DNA of 64,000 bases, taken from Nemania diffusa (lineage: Eukaryota > Ascomycota > Sordariomycetes > Xylariales > Xylariaceae). The position numbers were made by a program, and so were the translations under genes. Where the stretch lies: the NCBI GenBank assembly GCA_038501195.1, contig JBBPUQ010000001.1:6262001-6326000 (forward strand), given 5' to 3'. Below, in pieces: positions 11,183 to 23,358 of this stretch (its first letter is position 1; each line of letters starts with the position of its first letter). Below the pieces are notes generated by a model. The model was not told the origin of the DNA. It saw nothing but the letters and a program-made list of their open reading frames with translations, and ran no database searches.

Positions 11183-12697
11183 GACCTCTTCGGACCGTAG
11201 AGAGACGGATGCTGATGCGACGCCGGGGGAGGATATCGAGCAAATAGACAGATTGCAAATGCGCGCGCAGTCCTTAGGGCAATCTCTCACAAGTCATCGG
11301 ACCGGTTCGAGCAATGGCTACTGGTGGGCGCGGCTCATCTGGGGTGCGTATTACACGATAGGAGGCGGGAGGTGGTGGTAGGCAGATATGCTTGGACGGA
11401 CCAGACAGAAGATGGGTTGGTAGGTATGGCGGTGCATTGCATTCGCGGTATGCCTAGAATCTAGATAGGTCTAGGGGTCTATGTACGCTGGGGAGGTACA
11501 GCTCGCTCTTATTGGGTCATAGCTTACTAGCGGAAAAGGGCTTAGCGGGCAGCTTTATTTAGCTTAGGTAGATTGAGCTACGGGGCTGAGGTAATCATAT
11601 AGGTACCTATAAGCCGAGACTTTAGTGCATATTATGTATATAGAAAGGTATATGCGTATACCAAGACTATGCATAATATTATCTTGTTATATGCGTAATT
11701 AGAAATGATCTTTTATTATATCTTCTTTCTTAGGTAACTAACATCTTGTGGTTGCGACGAAACTTCTGTTAAAAGCTGAAAAGTTGAGCTGATGAGGTGA
11801 CATACTTAATGTTGAGCCAGAGCAAAAAGCACTTCGGCATAAGCTAAGGTGCAATCTTGCATAACCTTTATACACGTCACGTATTACCTAATCGTCAATA
11901 ATAAATTATCATCATGGGGTCTATTCTACTACAATAGGCGGGTGTTACATTAGGTTAAGTGAGGAACTCTAATGGTGTACTAGATTCTCTATAAAAGCCC
12001 CGTTCCATCCCACAAGCACACATATCTTTTCCCACTTCGAGATCGCCACTACCCTTGAGCTAACAGCTTCCAGCTGGTGACGATGAATAGGGGAGTGTAA
12101 TAAGGGGTAACAGGGGATTTTCATTTTCAAATCTGTTCTTTTTTGACGCAGGCCGATGATGACCAGTACCTAAGGGGAAACTGAGGTCTATTACGATGGT
12201 GATTTGAACCTCATAAATTTAAAATCATGGAATTTCTCGGAGTTGACTTAGCTATGAATTATTTAGATTTATAATACCTTACTTGAATCATGTCAGCTGG
12301 GTAGTACAATTTTCGCAGATAACATCAAGAATCTGAGAATATGTTGATTGTGCAAGTTTTATAAGCTACTTCTTAGTATATAAAACCATTTAACGTTAAA
12401 TGCAGATGTTTTGACAAATTTCGTACGCACTAATTATTAAATAAAATATACAATATTATAACTATCGGCTTTTACATCTACAAGGAGGAATACACAAATG
12501 CCATGAAGGCGAACTGCGGGAAGCGTTTCTCATTGACGCCCTCCTTGGTATCAGACAGGAATATGAGAACGACCAAAGCGACATTTATACAAACGCGAAC
12601 GAGCTATCAGAGTGGCATATGAAATGCCGGTCCTCACTTCAAGTTTCTCGCTTCTCGTCCAGTCGCAAACCCGTAAAGCTCCCACAACCATCACAGT
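11183..12697. other. AT-rich intergenic region between VPS35 and the sulfatase
   Basis: No frame of interest on either strand. The left 200 bases hold the VPS35 promoter. The only notable element is a plus-strand promoter-like sequence near 11990 with no gene after it. Confidence 0.6.
11990..11996 (+). promoter_or_regulatory. Orphan TATA box
   Basis: TATAAAA is followed by a C/T-rich stretch typical of fungal start regions (CATCCCACAAGCACACATAT, near 12008). No plus-strand gene follows; the first ATG gives only a few codons. Confidence 0.35.
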
Positions 12698-14789
12698 TTA
12701 ACCAAGCTGGTCCGGCGTAAGCATCGTCGCCGTCTTCAAAATCTCACTCCACGTGACATTCCTCTGCGCCACCGTCCCGAACTTCCCCAACGCCACCACC
12801 TTCTCCCCCATCGGTGCCGAGCTGATATAGTTATCCGTCGCCCGGCGGTACGCCTCGCCTAGCCCGGCGTCCTCGGGCCAGTAGGGCATCTCGTTGGGCC
12901 GGAACTGGTACGCCATGCACTCCTCGAATGCGACCTGCGGCACCGACGCGAAGAAGGCGTCGAACCGCGGCTCCAGCGCCTGCTCCAGGCACGTGATCGT
13001 CAGGTCCGCCTGCGCGTCGACGGCGCGCCGCTCTGGCTCTGGCTGCAGCAGGCCCCAGGGGTTGCGGCATGTGTCCGCGGCGCAGGACTTCGCCGCCATG
13101 AGCAGCGCGTTGAGGCGCGAGAGGAGCCGGCTCGTGGCCTCGTCGTGGCCCCCCTCTGGCGGCAGCGCGAGATTCGACATCTCGCCTGGGTCAGACGCCG
13201 TATCGTATAGCTCGGCTTCGCCAGTGCACCATCGTGAGTACAGGTACGTGCCGCCGTCGGCGCGCACGATGCGCAGCGTCTTGTAGCTGTTGTTGGAGTG
13301 CCGGATGACGCCCCAGGGCGTCTCCTCCTCGCCGAAGCCCCAGTACTCGACGTTGATTACTTCTTGTCCGCCACCGTCCACGGAACATTGCGAGGGCGCT
13401 TCCTCGGGGTTCTTCCAGTTCTCCAGCAGACTGCGTCCGTCGAGGAATGGCGGGTACGCGGCGTTGTCGGGGGTTAGGCCTGCGATGTCGAGGAATGTGG
13501 GCGCGAGGTCGAGGTGTGCGCCTGGCAAGTTAGACGTCTTGTTGGCGGGGACGCCGGGTCCGCGCACGATGAATGGCACGTTCGAGGCCTCGCGGTAGTG
13601 AAGCGACTTGCCGGCTGACACGCGGTGGTTTCCGATGTGCCAGCCATTGTCGGATGTGTAAATGACAAATGTGTTGTTGAGGATGCCCTTCTCTTCGAGC
13701 TTGGCAATGACATCTTCAACGATATCATCCACGCCGAGGAGGGATTGTGCTCGCGCCCGAAAGAGTTCGTCTAACTTCTCAATGGTCGTATCGTTTATGA
13801 GAGGGAGATTCTTAATCCATGATGCTTTCTGTTGCTGGTAGGCGTCGTCTGGATTCCAGTTTACCGCCCTGGGCGCTTGGAGACCGGGAAACTCATTCTC
13901 GTAACGCACAGGAGGAACGGGCCACTGGCCAGGGCCGAGCTCAACATGTGGTGTCGTTGGGGAAATCCCAAGGAAAAAAGGCTTGTCTTGAGTAGAGAGA
14001 TTATCAATACGATCAAGACTAATGTTGGCATTAGTAATCTACCTCGTAGTGATCCAATCCCAGGTGCTTTGACCTACGCTATAGCACGAATAACATCAGA
14101 CTGATGATAACCAGGATACGAAATGGGCGTCTCGCCATTCAATGAAGTCACTAGGTTATTGTATTGATAGGTATAGTCATCCACCTACGTAAAACTGTCA
14201 GTATACCTAAGTCCACGCTACGCGCCTTGGGGAATTTACAGAGGTTACGATATGTGTCCAGCCCCCTGGTCGTTTGTCATAGTTGGCTGTGTTATAACCG
14301 TTCATCAACTTGCCGATGTCTGAAGAGCGGAGTTAGTATAATTAGTGGCAATTTGAGTTGTAGTCTCATACACTCGGCATTGTATCCTGCCGCTGTCAGC
14401 CAGTGTGGTAGATAATCTTCGTTCTGTCCGGAAATTAACCATTTATCATAGTTGCCCCTGAGTCTCAGTGATCAGCTGCTATCGTTCTACTCTAAGATCA
14501 CAACTAACCCAGGACCATAGACTTCTGTAATGTTAGTATTATGACCCGCCTGTCCTCTCAGTAATGAGGCTCTGCTGGGACAGCATTTTGCAACCGTCAC
14601 ATAGTGGTGAGAGAAGGTCGTGCCCTTCTCTGCTAATTCCTTCTTCACGACGTGTTGGTAGTCTAAGGACCCTAGATGAAGGTCTTGGTCATCCGTCATT
14701 ATGAAGACAATGTTTGGTCGCTGTGCCTGCGCCCCAATCCCAAAGCAAATGGGAAGGAAACTTCCGAGGGCAAATCGAAAATATTTCAT
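12698..14789 (-). CDS. Secreted arylsulfatase, type I formylglycine-dependent
   Basis: Five exons (14789-14509, 14457-14372, 14319-14249, 14184-14078, 14018-12698) with introns of 51, 52, 64 and 59 nt encode 621 residues; all phases agree. A signal peptide (MKYFRFALGSFLPICFGIGA) is followed by RPNIVFIMTDDQD, whose Asp pair binds calcium. The sulfatase signature is CCPSRASLLRG with C69 as the residue oxidised to formylglycine and R73 beside it. Later motifs are PFFLGISPTTPHVE and YTSDNGWHIGNHR. Introns 1-4 fall where joined codons restore GYNAEYIGKLMNGYN and DVIRAIALDRID, as in fungal arylsulfatases. The enzyme hydrolyses sulfate esters of phenols or other aryl compounds, and in fungi is usually a sulfur-scavenging enzyme. 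Neighbours give no further clue. Confidence 0.94.
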
Positions 14790-16046
14790 GTCTACTTGAG
14801 AGTGAGGTCTATAACTGAGGGAGCATCCGCGCAATCTAGAATTATACGGGAAGCGCTTTGCTACGGTTTATATAAGTTGTTTATGAGCCCGAACGCTCAG
14901 TCTCTAAGTTAATCAGGTGGTAAAGACGATTAGAAAGCGTTACATTGCTCTCATGCAGCGGAGAAGACGCAAATAGGTAGGTAGCACGCAATACCCAAGA
15001 ACACATGACTGCTAATGCAATGTTGTGCGGGACAAGGCTTTTCTAACGGCAATCCCCAACACCATAATCATCGACGACATACCAAAGGAATCATAGCATT
15101 TTGGTCCATAGTAAACCTTCACTGCCTACTACGGTATTCCGGAGTAGTTGAGCTTTAGGCTTACCTCAACATAGACAGTCATACCTAGGTCATCAGGGAC
15201 GACCGTGAAATACTTCCCAGATTTGCCCCCAACTCAGTCTAGCCCGGCAAAGTCTCACGGCATGTAGAGTTAGATGCACCACTACCTAGTACAATTCTCC
15301 AATAATCGCATTTGGAGAACGACTTCTTCAGTTCTCACCCCTGACCCGGGGTCGCAATGTATTGGCTTCAATGCCCCGCGCGGCAGGCAATATTCGCTCC
15401 CGTTCCCCGCATTCCAAAGGAAATTGAGTAATGCCGGCTTGGTATTACGATGTCAGATCCATGTCACAACCTGGATTCGGAGATGCCACCGCGGAACAGA
15501 CTGAGCAGGGCGATATACGGCATGCACAGGAGTACTTTCCTTGTCACGACGGCTACATACCTTGCTAACCTAGAACTTAGCAGACCGCCATATTAAACTA
15601 TACACAGAGTCTTAATGTATTCATTGAAGAGTAGGTATAAACTTGCGAATCAGGTACCGGAAATTTGATGCTGATCCTATTTCCACAAATAGGACTTTAC
15701 TTTGCCCCTATTTACCTATAGAGGACATATATATATTGTTATAAAATTGAAGTTAGAAGTTTGTGTTCAGCCAGACTTCTTGTGTTCCATAGCTTAATTT
15801 ATTCTCCTAGAATTGTCATTCATTATAAGTTAGTATGAGTATTACTATTAATGAGACTGTGTATATATGTTTAGTCATCCTATTAGAACCTTCACGTAGG
15901 CAATACGCTATCAAGGGGCTTCCAGGATCTAAATACGTGATGCGAATTCCACATTACAGTAAAATGAAACGGCCTATTTTATTCTAGTAGCATCCATACA
16001 CAACAGTAGTAGGACTAGGGAGCTAATCTGAATAATAAGTGTGTAG
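14790..16046. other. Intergenic region, no gene seen
   Basis: Contains the sulfatase promoter on the left and AT-rich sequence with many stops in all frames on the right. Confidence 0.6.
14867..14874 (-). promoter_or_regulatory. TATA box of the arylsulfatase gene
   Basis: TATATAAA on the minus strand, 78 bases upstream of the chosen ATG at 14789, which supports that start. Confidence 0.55.
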
Positions 16047-17216
16047 CTAAATATCAGAGAACGCCGCCTTGTGGTCAACCGCGTCTTGATGAACAGGAGA
16101 AGGATCATAATCCACCGTGGGGTCGAAAGTGGCACGTATTCTCCTTACGCCGTCACAAAAGTTGGCGTGACATACGAACGATTTTGTCGTATAAGCTCGC
16201 CTTGCCAGTAGAAGAAGTAATATTTCTCTTGCAATAGGTCCCCACCTAGGCCCAGCTATCTCATCATCAGATAAATAGAAAAAAGGTTGTTGTCGATTAG
16301 CGCGAAGAGGAAGCAACACTGGCTTCAACAGAGTATCAAAAAATTCATCAGATAACAGCCCACTCTTGGATTGGAGGGACTGGACCACACAGCCACGACA
16401 CCATAATCCGCTTTCGAGCACGCCTTCCTTTGACCGTGATGGGAATGGAATACAAGCCATGCTAAAAAGTCCGTCTTCTTTATCTTTTTCGTCAACCCAC
16501 GGCCCCTCATATAAGTACCTAATTCCGGTGAATAAATCCTCAGAGGCTAGGTAAGGGTTGTCACCAGGCCCATGCAGCCTATTCGCAAGATCTCTCGCTG
16601 ATTTTATGCTAACAAGCTTGCACTCATGCTTGCACTCATGCTTGCGAGCCGCGCATTGGCTAGGGATTACACGAAGAGTAGGTAGCTGTCGAATAGACTC
16701 CTCGGTGAGACCGAAACGTTCCTTAGCTCTTTCGGGTGGATATACCCCCAGTGAGGGATGCCCCAGGAAACAACAATAGCAGCATCTCTTGCCGGTCAGA
16801 GGGAATAGAAACGGTCCAAATTGGTCGCAGGTAGCACACTGCTCCGTTCGCAAAATAGCGTAGAGTTGACCAAGGGAATACTGGCTGATCAGGCCTACTT
16901 GCACCAACGCTTGAAGGGCCTTCGGAGCACTCTCAAGTAGCTGGGTATATGATGATTGCAATCGAACGAAGGCATTCGCTAGAAAAGTAACACGTGCGAA
17001 GCGGTGAAAGGAGCAAATATCAAGATTATCAAGAACCTTAGATATGAGTTCGGGCGGAAGACGTTGTAGGTTGCCGAGTGAGGAATTACGTTGAGCTAGC
17101 TTCGAAGCTAGGGGGGGCTTTAGTGTCGGGACCTTTTTCCATTTTTCAAGCGGGTTGGACCGATGATTGACAATAAATGACTGCACGCCCATCGAAACGA
17201 GAGGCACGATCGACAT
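16047..17216 (-). CDS. F-box protein with a cysteine-rich segment
   Basis: A single exon of 389 codons from the ATG at 17216 (MSIVPLVSMGVQ). The frame continues upstream to 17387, but this start has a good fungal context (CTCACCATG) and sits close before the F-box. The F-box is LQRLPPELISKVLDNLDIC (about residues 51-90), the Skp1-binding motif of SCF ubiquitin ligases. It is followed by a cysteine cluster, CATCDQF then KRCCYCC, probably metal-binding, and a second repeat-like CKHECK. No leucine-rich or WD repeats are seen. Proteins of this layout are expanded in filamentous fungi and their targets are unknown. The 5' ends of this gene and of the HET gene face each other across 1.3 kb that holds a TIR element. 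Confidence 0.8.
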   Translation of the reverse strand: MSIVPLVSMGVQSFIVNHRSNPLEKWKKVPTLKPPLASKLAQRNSSLGNLQRLPPELISKVLDNLDICSFHRFARVTFLANAFVRLQSSYTQLLESAPKALQALVQVGLISQYSLGQLYAILRTEQCATCDQFGPFLFPLTGKRCCYCCFLGHPSLGVYPPERAKERFGLTEESIRQLPTLRVIPSQCAARKHECKHECKLVSIKSARDLANRLHGPGDNPYLASEDLFTGIRYLYEGPWVDEKDKEDGLFSMACIPFPSRSKEGVLESGLWCRGCVVQSLQSKSGLLSDEFFDTLLKPVLLPLRANRQQPFFYLSDDEIAGPRWGPIAREILLLLLARRAYTTKSFVCHANFCDGVRRIRATFDPTVDYDPSPVHQDAVDHKAAFSDI

Positions 17217-18498
17217 GGTGAGTGGCGTTGATTGAAGGGTTGAGAAGGGGAAAGTGAACTTCGCACACGCCGTATAAGTTATAAAATAACTATGTTGATC
17301 TCTGGGGACGATGGAATCAGCGGGTCTGTCGTGGAAGGGAGGAAAATTGTGTCTCAGGGGCGACTTTAACTCCACCTTGCCTCGCACAGACCAATGGTAT
17401 AGTAAACATTAAGACTTCTCAACACGCGACGATCCCTAGCCGGTTACTCTCGTAAACAAGAACGCGGCAGCTAGAGTCAAAATCATTTTCTCCCCCTGTA
17501 CGCCGCCTCAATCTGCATCCTAGATAGTATGAGAGAGAGCTGGGTCTTGTCTCTCAAGTCGGTCTACTATATGGCGTCCTTGAATAGGGGTCATGACTAT
17601 CGAATCTGTAGGATCAGCGCTACCCACAGGTAAAGTCAGTCAAATAATAGCCTCTTGACTTGTTTTACCTGAATTGATCGCAAAAAACGCTTGTTTGACT
17701 GACTTGCCTGAATCTATTGACTGGATTGATCAAGTTAATTGACCAAGTAATTCAAGGAATGTACATAAAACGTACAGATTGTAGAAAGCATGGTAAGTAG
17801 GTAGGTGTAGGTAAAGTGGTTGGTAGGCAAGGTGGTAGAATGTAGGCTAGGTAGATGTAAGTAGCTAAGTCAGTAGCTAGGTAAGTAGCTGTGTAAGTGA
17901 GGTTAAAAACAAGGTGCCACCCAGCCTACCTAGGAAAAGAAGGCTTCTTTTTTACCAAAACAACAACAAAAGATATTTAAAGAAAAATAGGAAAATTAAT
18001 TGGAATTAATGGTCAAGCACCAAGTCAGTTAAGAAATTATTACTTTACCTGCAATTAATTTAAACCTGATTATTTTGACTGGGTTGGGTCAATTAATTGA
18101 CAGTCAGTCAAAGTATTACTTTACCTGTGGGTAGCGCTGACGTGAAGGCAGACAACATCACTTCCCGCCTGCGCGTATCCGCCGCATCCAATGGGCTGCC
18201 ATCACCGGGGGTTTTCGGGTTGGACTGCATATTTAGGAATGCAATCATTCTACCTAATCAATTCATTGATAAGTAAGCTTCCCTCGAAGTGACAATCTCA
18301 CCAAACTCATACACCTCGTTCACCTACATGCTGGCTCACCCTTCTTTACACTCGAACGAGAGCTCGGCAAGTTCTTCTATTGACCTTTTAGAAATTTTGG
18401 TCGTTTTTCTATTACATTTCAACAATTTCGTAGTGTGTTAGGCTGTAGTGGCACCACCAGTGCCCCAGTAGCCCAAGCAATCACTCATTACACGCAGA
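17217..18498. other. Shared upstream region of the F-box and HET genes
   Basis: A divergent intergenic region of 1.28 kb. Its middle third is a 527-bp TIR element. The flanks must hold both promoters; no clear TATA box was recognised. Confidence 0.65.
17614..18140. mobile_element. MITE-like non-autonomous element with 23-bp terminal inverted repeats
   Basis: The left end (17614-17636, beginning TCAGCGCTACCCACAGG) is an exact inverse match of the right end (18118-18140, ending TGTGGGTAGCGCTGA) over 23 bases. The inside is AT-rich, non-coding and full of short TTGACTG and GTAGGTA motifs. No clear target-site duplication is seen, so the superfamily is not assigned. A diverged partial copy in reverse orientation lies near 62100-62198. 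Confidence 0.75.
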
Positions 18499-20637
18499 AT
18501 GTCAACGCCACTAACCAAGATTTGTGCACAATGCCGTGCCATCGAAGATAAACCATTCTTCGAGGACTGGATTCGTTCGAAGGCAGCTAAAACATATCCG
18601 TCGTTCCCCCTACATGGTAATATAGTCCAGTTGAGACAGGGCATGAAAGAAAATTGTTGGTGGTGCCATCGGGTTATTGGTGCGATTGAGAAGAAAACAG
18701 GACGCAATATATCTAACATGGAGGAAATTGCAACTACTATTGAATTCGGCTACGACGGCGGAATGATAAAGGCATCCATCGGGACATCTTCAGTCTGTCT
18801 TGACTTTTTTAATCCAGTCAACTTGAAAGCCGCCCCTCGTCAACTTCCCAGCCGAACAGATGCAAGCGAGACAATCCAATATATCAAGGAATGTCTTGAA
18901 TCATGCGAGAAATGTCACCCGACTTGTGTATCTCCAGCCAGAGGTGATTTTAATCCAACTCGGCTCGTCAAACTTGAAAACTCTCCCAATTTGAAATGTC
19001 GCATCGTCGAGACTTCTGGAAAGCACCAAACGTATAAATACACTACAATGAGTCACCGCTGGGGTGAGAGGATGAAAGCTCAGCTCACCCAGTGCACGAA
19101 ATCAAGATTTACGTCCGATATTCCAATTTTCGATATTCCCCTCAAGTATCGCGATGCTATGAGGTTAACTTTACAGCTGGGACTAGAATACATTTGGATT
19201 GACTCTTTAGTAGGTGATCTTGACTTGTTCACAGAGAGATAGATAAAGAAAACCTTTCATGACTCATGGCTGCAGTGTATCATACAAGGTGATAAGAAAG
19301 ACTGGTATGAAGAGAGTTCTCGGATGGACCAAATCTATACGAACGGTTACTGCAATATATCCGCTGCTTCAGCCCCCTTGCGTGACGAGCGCTCTCGTAT
19401 CGACCAAGTCTATGGGAACGGCTACTGCAACATATGTGCCGCTTCAGCCGCCGAGAGTTCAGATCCCTCTGATAGGCTCTTCTACAAGCGGGACCCGGTT
19501 CTTGTGGCCCCCCGAACTATCGAACTACCAGAGAATAATAAATCCTCGTTTGTCGCCATACATTTCAGGGAACATCGACAAAACTTTGAGGAGCTGGATA
19601 GCTGTCCACTATACCAGCGCGGCTGGGTTTGTCAAGAGCGATTTCTATCACGAAGGAATATCAGTTTTACGAAGGATACGGTCTTTTTCGAATGTTCGTC
19701 AAATATCAGCAGCGATGTCATGGGGTCATTAAGCGATCTACCTCCTATCCCCAAAGAGCCTCGTCTCGACACTTTTCGATTTCCCGGAGCCCTCAAAACC
19801 GACCCAGTACCGATGTCAGCAGCAAGTCTCTGCCGAGAAAATTCTGCAGTTTTCTGGAAGTGCGTGGTCATGTATTACTCAAAGTGCCATCTCACTTTTG
19901 AAAGTGATAAACTTATCGCAATCTCCGGTTTAGCACGACTCTTCCATTCCGTGAACCGGTCAGATTACCTAACAGGGCTATGGCACACAGATCTGGCGGC
20001 CGATTTGTGCTGGTACTGTACGATGGAGCCGGAACAGATGGAGCCGGAACAGGATGGTACTCAGGAATCAGGCGCGCTCTCCTCATTCAGGGCCCCTTCT
20101 TGGTCGTGGGCGTCGGTACGTGGAAGCGTTTATTACCCATTTCCCTCTAGAGCCGGTCATAGATGTCTAATAGAGACGATAAACCCGGTTCGCAATAAGA
20201 GAGAAGATCGGAGCACCTCCTGGCAGATCCAAGATGAGCGCATTAGCCTAAAGGGCAAGCTATATCCAATTTCAACCTGTATCGAAGGAAAGGCGGCGTC
20301 CCCCGATGATCTTTTGAAGGCAGCTAAAGCTAGGGGTCTACACGATGAGGATCGCAATGGCAACAACAGAGTGTGTTTGGACGGAACGTACGCGCGTTAT
20401 TTTGCACATGGAGAAAAAATACCGCCGGTCTGGTATTGCCTGCCGGTTTACATTTCACAGGAATTCGGATCACAAGTTGATTATCTGATGCTTGCAGAGG
20501 CAGATCCGGGAGTCTTCCGGAGGATAGGTATTGGGAGGTTTCAGGTCCGTTTTGCTGGTTCAAATATCGAACGGGCGATCTGGCTGGCGGAAATGAAACT
20601 GGGCACTAGCGAATGGAAAACAATTAGCCTAGTTTAA
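18499..20637 (+). CDS. HET-domain protein (heterokaryon incompatibility)
   Basis: Two exons (18499-19209 and 19276-20637; 66-nt intron, GTAGGT...GCAG) encode 690 residues. Splicing joins YIWIDSL to CIIQGDKKDW, which is the conserved HET core; YTTMSHRWG precedes it and YQRGWVCQERFLSRR and PSWSWASVRG follow. The N-terminus carries CAQCRAI and CWWC motifs, typical of one HET subfamily and possibly metal-binding. HET-domain proteins act in non-self recognition and can trigger cell death when incompatible hyphae fuse; the domain is TIR-like. No second incompatibility domain (NACHT, ankyrin, WD) is fused here. Just after the core, a 25-residue block is duplicated in tandem (see findings). Confidence 0.92.
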
Positions 20638-21563
20638 AAACAACACCTTGTCAGCATATACCTGCCTAGGTATTTTCGGCTACTAAACACCTTGAATCCC
20701 CTATTAAACCACTCTTCCTGCTCTGGAAAGGTCCACCCACGTTTAAGCTATTGGCTTTTGCCATGTGAGAGCCGAGGAAGAACAGCTAATATGGTAAGCA
20801 TAGAAATACTGAATATTTGGGGAAGAAATACATAAGCTATAGAAAAAAAAAGGCGAACCTGTAGAAGCAGCTTTAAGTTATACTTATAGAGAGTGTTTTT
20901 ATGTAAATATCTTTTTCATTTATGTATTTATTATAAAATATACGAAAACCCCTATTAACCTGTCAAGAGTAGTAAACAATTAGGAAGTCTTAAGCCATGA
21001 ATGCGTGGCGAACGGCAGAGAGACAGCTTCAACCAGAGGTCAGACAACAGATACGGATGAAGAATGGAATTACTATATCTTAGTGATGTTTCCTATGTAG
21101 CAAATAGTTTCATGCAGTGCCGCCTATTCTATTTAGCAAGTTGTGTGACTCACAGAATTATATAAGATCAATCTCTTCAGACTCTGTGAGTGATTTCTGA
21201 TGTATGGCATGATTGATGCTTATGATAACATATAAACATCAAATAAGCCGTCCTTTACATTCCCGCAATAGCTTTCGTTGCGAATTAGTCTGCTGCAGCT
21301 TAGATGACATGATATTGAATCGCGAGCACACTTGAATACTTCACTCACCCTGCTACCTTGTCAGAATTTGATACTCATGGTCTAAGTGGATATTAAGCGT
21401 GAGGGCTATAGTAGCTCTATTGTAGTACAGAGCCTTATATTAAGGCAATATAATCAATTCGAGAACCGTCGGTCCCCTTGAGAGAGCCGGCAGGAAAGAG
21501 GAATTGTACACAGTTACTTCAGACCTGACCTAGCGTACATACACTGAGTTCAATCTGCAGCAC
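20638..21563. other. Intergenic region, no gene seen
   Basis: AT-rich sequence with short frames only; it holds the 3' ends of the HET gene and of the convergent monooxygenase gene. Confidence 0.6.
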
Positions 21564-23358
21564 TCATAAATCAAGCTTATACGAGAACCCCGCCACAGCA
21601 GCGACGCCGACCGCCGCAACCCCCACCGCCGCAGCCGACCAACTCCTCACCCTAGACGAGTTAGACGTCGAGAAGACCGAGAAGGGCGCAGACTTGGACA
21701 TCTCGAAGTCGCCCCACGAAACAAAGATACTCCTGAGCCAATACCTATACTGGAAGTCCGGATACATGGTGGTGTTCCGCCCCGTGGAGTCCAGGGCCCA
21801 GGAGGAGCAGCCCGACGACCACACCAGCCTCTTGGCCTTCTCCTGCACGGTGTCGATGTCCGTGTGCTCGGCCTCTGGCGTGACCTCGATGATGTCGGCC
21901 TTCCGGCCGAGAACGGGGAGATATGATCTCTGGGCCTTCAGGGCGTTCATGATGGGCTTGATCAGCCGCATGGTGAAGTTGATCTGGCATTCCGTGGTGT
22001 AGGTCACGGAGCCGTGGCCGCTGGCGGTGTTGGGGCCCATCATGATGAAGAAGTTTGGGAAGCCGGAGAGGCAGGTGCCGAAGTAGGACGATGCTGATCC
22101 CTCGCTAAACTTGTTCCACTAGCCACCAGAATGTTAGCAGTCTGTCTTCCCCTTTTTATCCCCCACCCCCCTTCCCAGTGTCTCGACTTACGTGTTCTGC
22201 CACGCTGACCCCCCCTTCTCCATACAGGTTCAAAGAAACCAGGGGCTTTTCAACTTGGAAGCCGTTCGCAAGAATAATCGCGTCTGCCCTTATAACCCGC
22301 CCGGATTCCGTACGCACGCCATCCTCCACGATTTCCTCGATGGGGTCTTTGTACACCAGCTCGACATTATCACGACTGAGACACTCGAGATAGTCGGTAT
22401 CCATCACTCGCCTCTTACAGCCGACCTCCGTCTTAGGAAGGATGAATTCGTGGTATTTTTCCGGTGACAGTCTCCGCATGTACGCCCCCTGATAGTCGGC
22501 GTACATCTTCCGGAGGCCTGCGCCGGCAACAGTGTCAAAGCTCAGGAAGTCGTACTCGGAATAGTAGTTATGTAAGCTGCGGTACGCACGCATGGCAAAA
22601 GGAACCCATCGCATGGTCCATTTGAATAGGCCTGAATATACGGGATTCGGACGCTCAAATACCCACTGGGCCTGGCGGGCGAATTGAGTGATCCTTTTCG
22701 CTGCGTCTTTGCCTGCGCTCATAACAGGCACAGCTTGAGATGCACTGCAACCATTTCCTAGATCTTGTAAGCTCTTCTGGGTGTATAACGGGGTGGGAGG
22801 ACACAAACCGATGACAACCAATTCTTTATCTTTCCACTCGAACGAATGATCCCATCTCGCCGTGTGAAATATCGGACCCTGGAAAGTTGAAGCTCCAGGT
22901 ATTTCACATTCATTAGGCATAGACAGCACCCCAACAGCGGATATAAGAATCTTGCACCGCCGGTTGTATGTTTTCAAAGTGTTCAAATCTTGGATAGTGA
23001 CTAGCCAGGTCCCCGAAGAGCCTTCCCAGTGCGCCGATTGCACGATGGATTGAAATCTTGTGTGTTTCTTAATGTCGTATTTAGCAGCCACATTTTCGAA
23101 ATAGGCAAGGATTTCTGGCTGCAGAGGGTATTTTTGCGACCAGTTAGGATTCAAGGAAAATGAGTAAGAGTAATAATGCGCAACCACATCGACCCCGCAG
23201 CCGGGATAGGTGTTGGCTGACCACGTCCCTCCGATTTGGTCGGTTTTCTCGATGATTTCAAAGTTCCGGGTCCCATAATTCCGGACGAGTTGAACTGCGA
23301 ATCCAAGGCCGGACATCCCAGCCCCGATAATGAGAACGTCCGTGTCGAGTTCCGCCAT
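21564..23358 (-). CDS. Baeyer-Villiger-type flavin monooxygenase
   Basis: Three exons (23358-22809, 22757-22192, 22118-21564) with introns of 51 and 73 nt encode 556 residues. The first intron is a multiple of three without a stop, but removing it restores the second Rossmann motif VVIGNGCSA. The FAD motif is GAGMSGLG (12-19), and the Baeyer-Villiger fingerprint FQGPIFHTARWD (159-170) matches F-x-G-x3-H-x3-W. The enzyme should use FAD, NADPH and O2 to insert oxygen next to a ketone or hydroxylate a substrate. The C-terminus ends in an Ala/Val-rich hydrophobic stretch (SAAAVGVAAVGVAAVAGF) resembling a tail anchor. It opens the run of secondary-metabolism genes and is divergent from the reductase gene at 25003. 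Confidence 0.92.
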
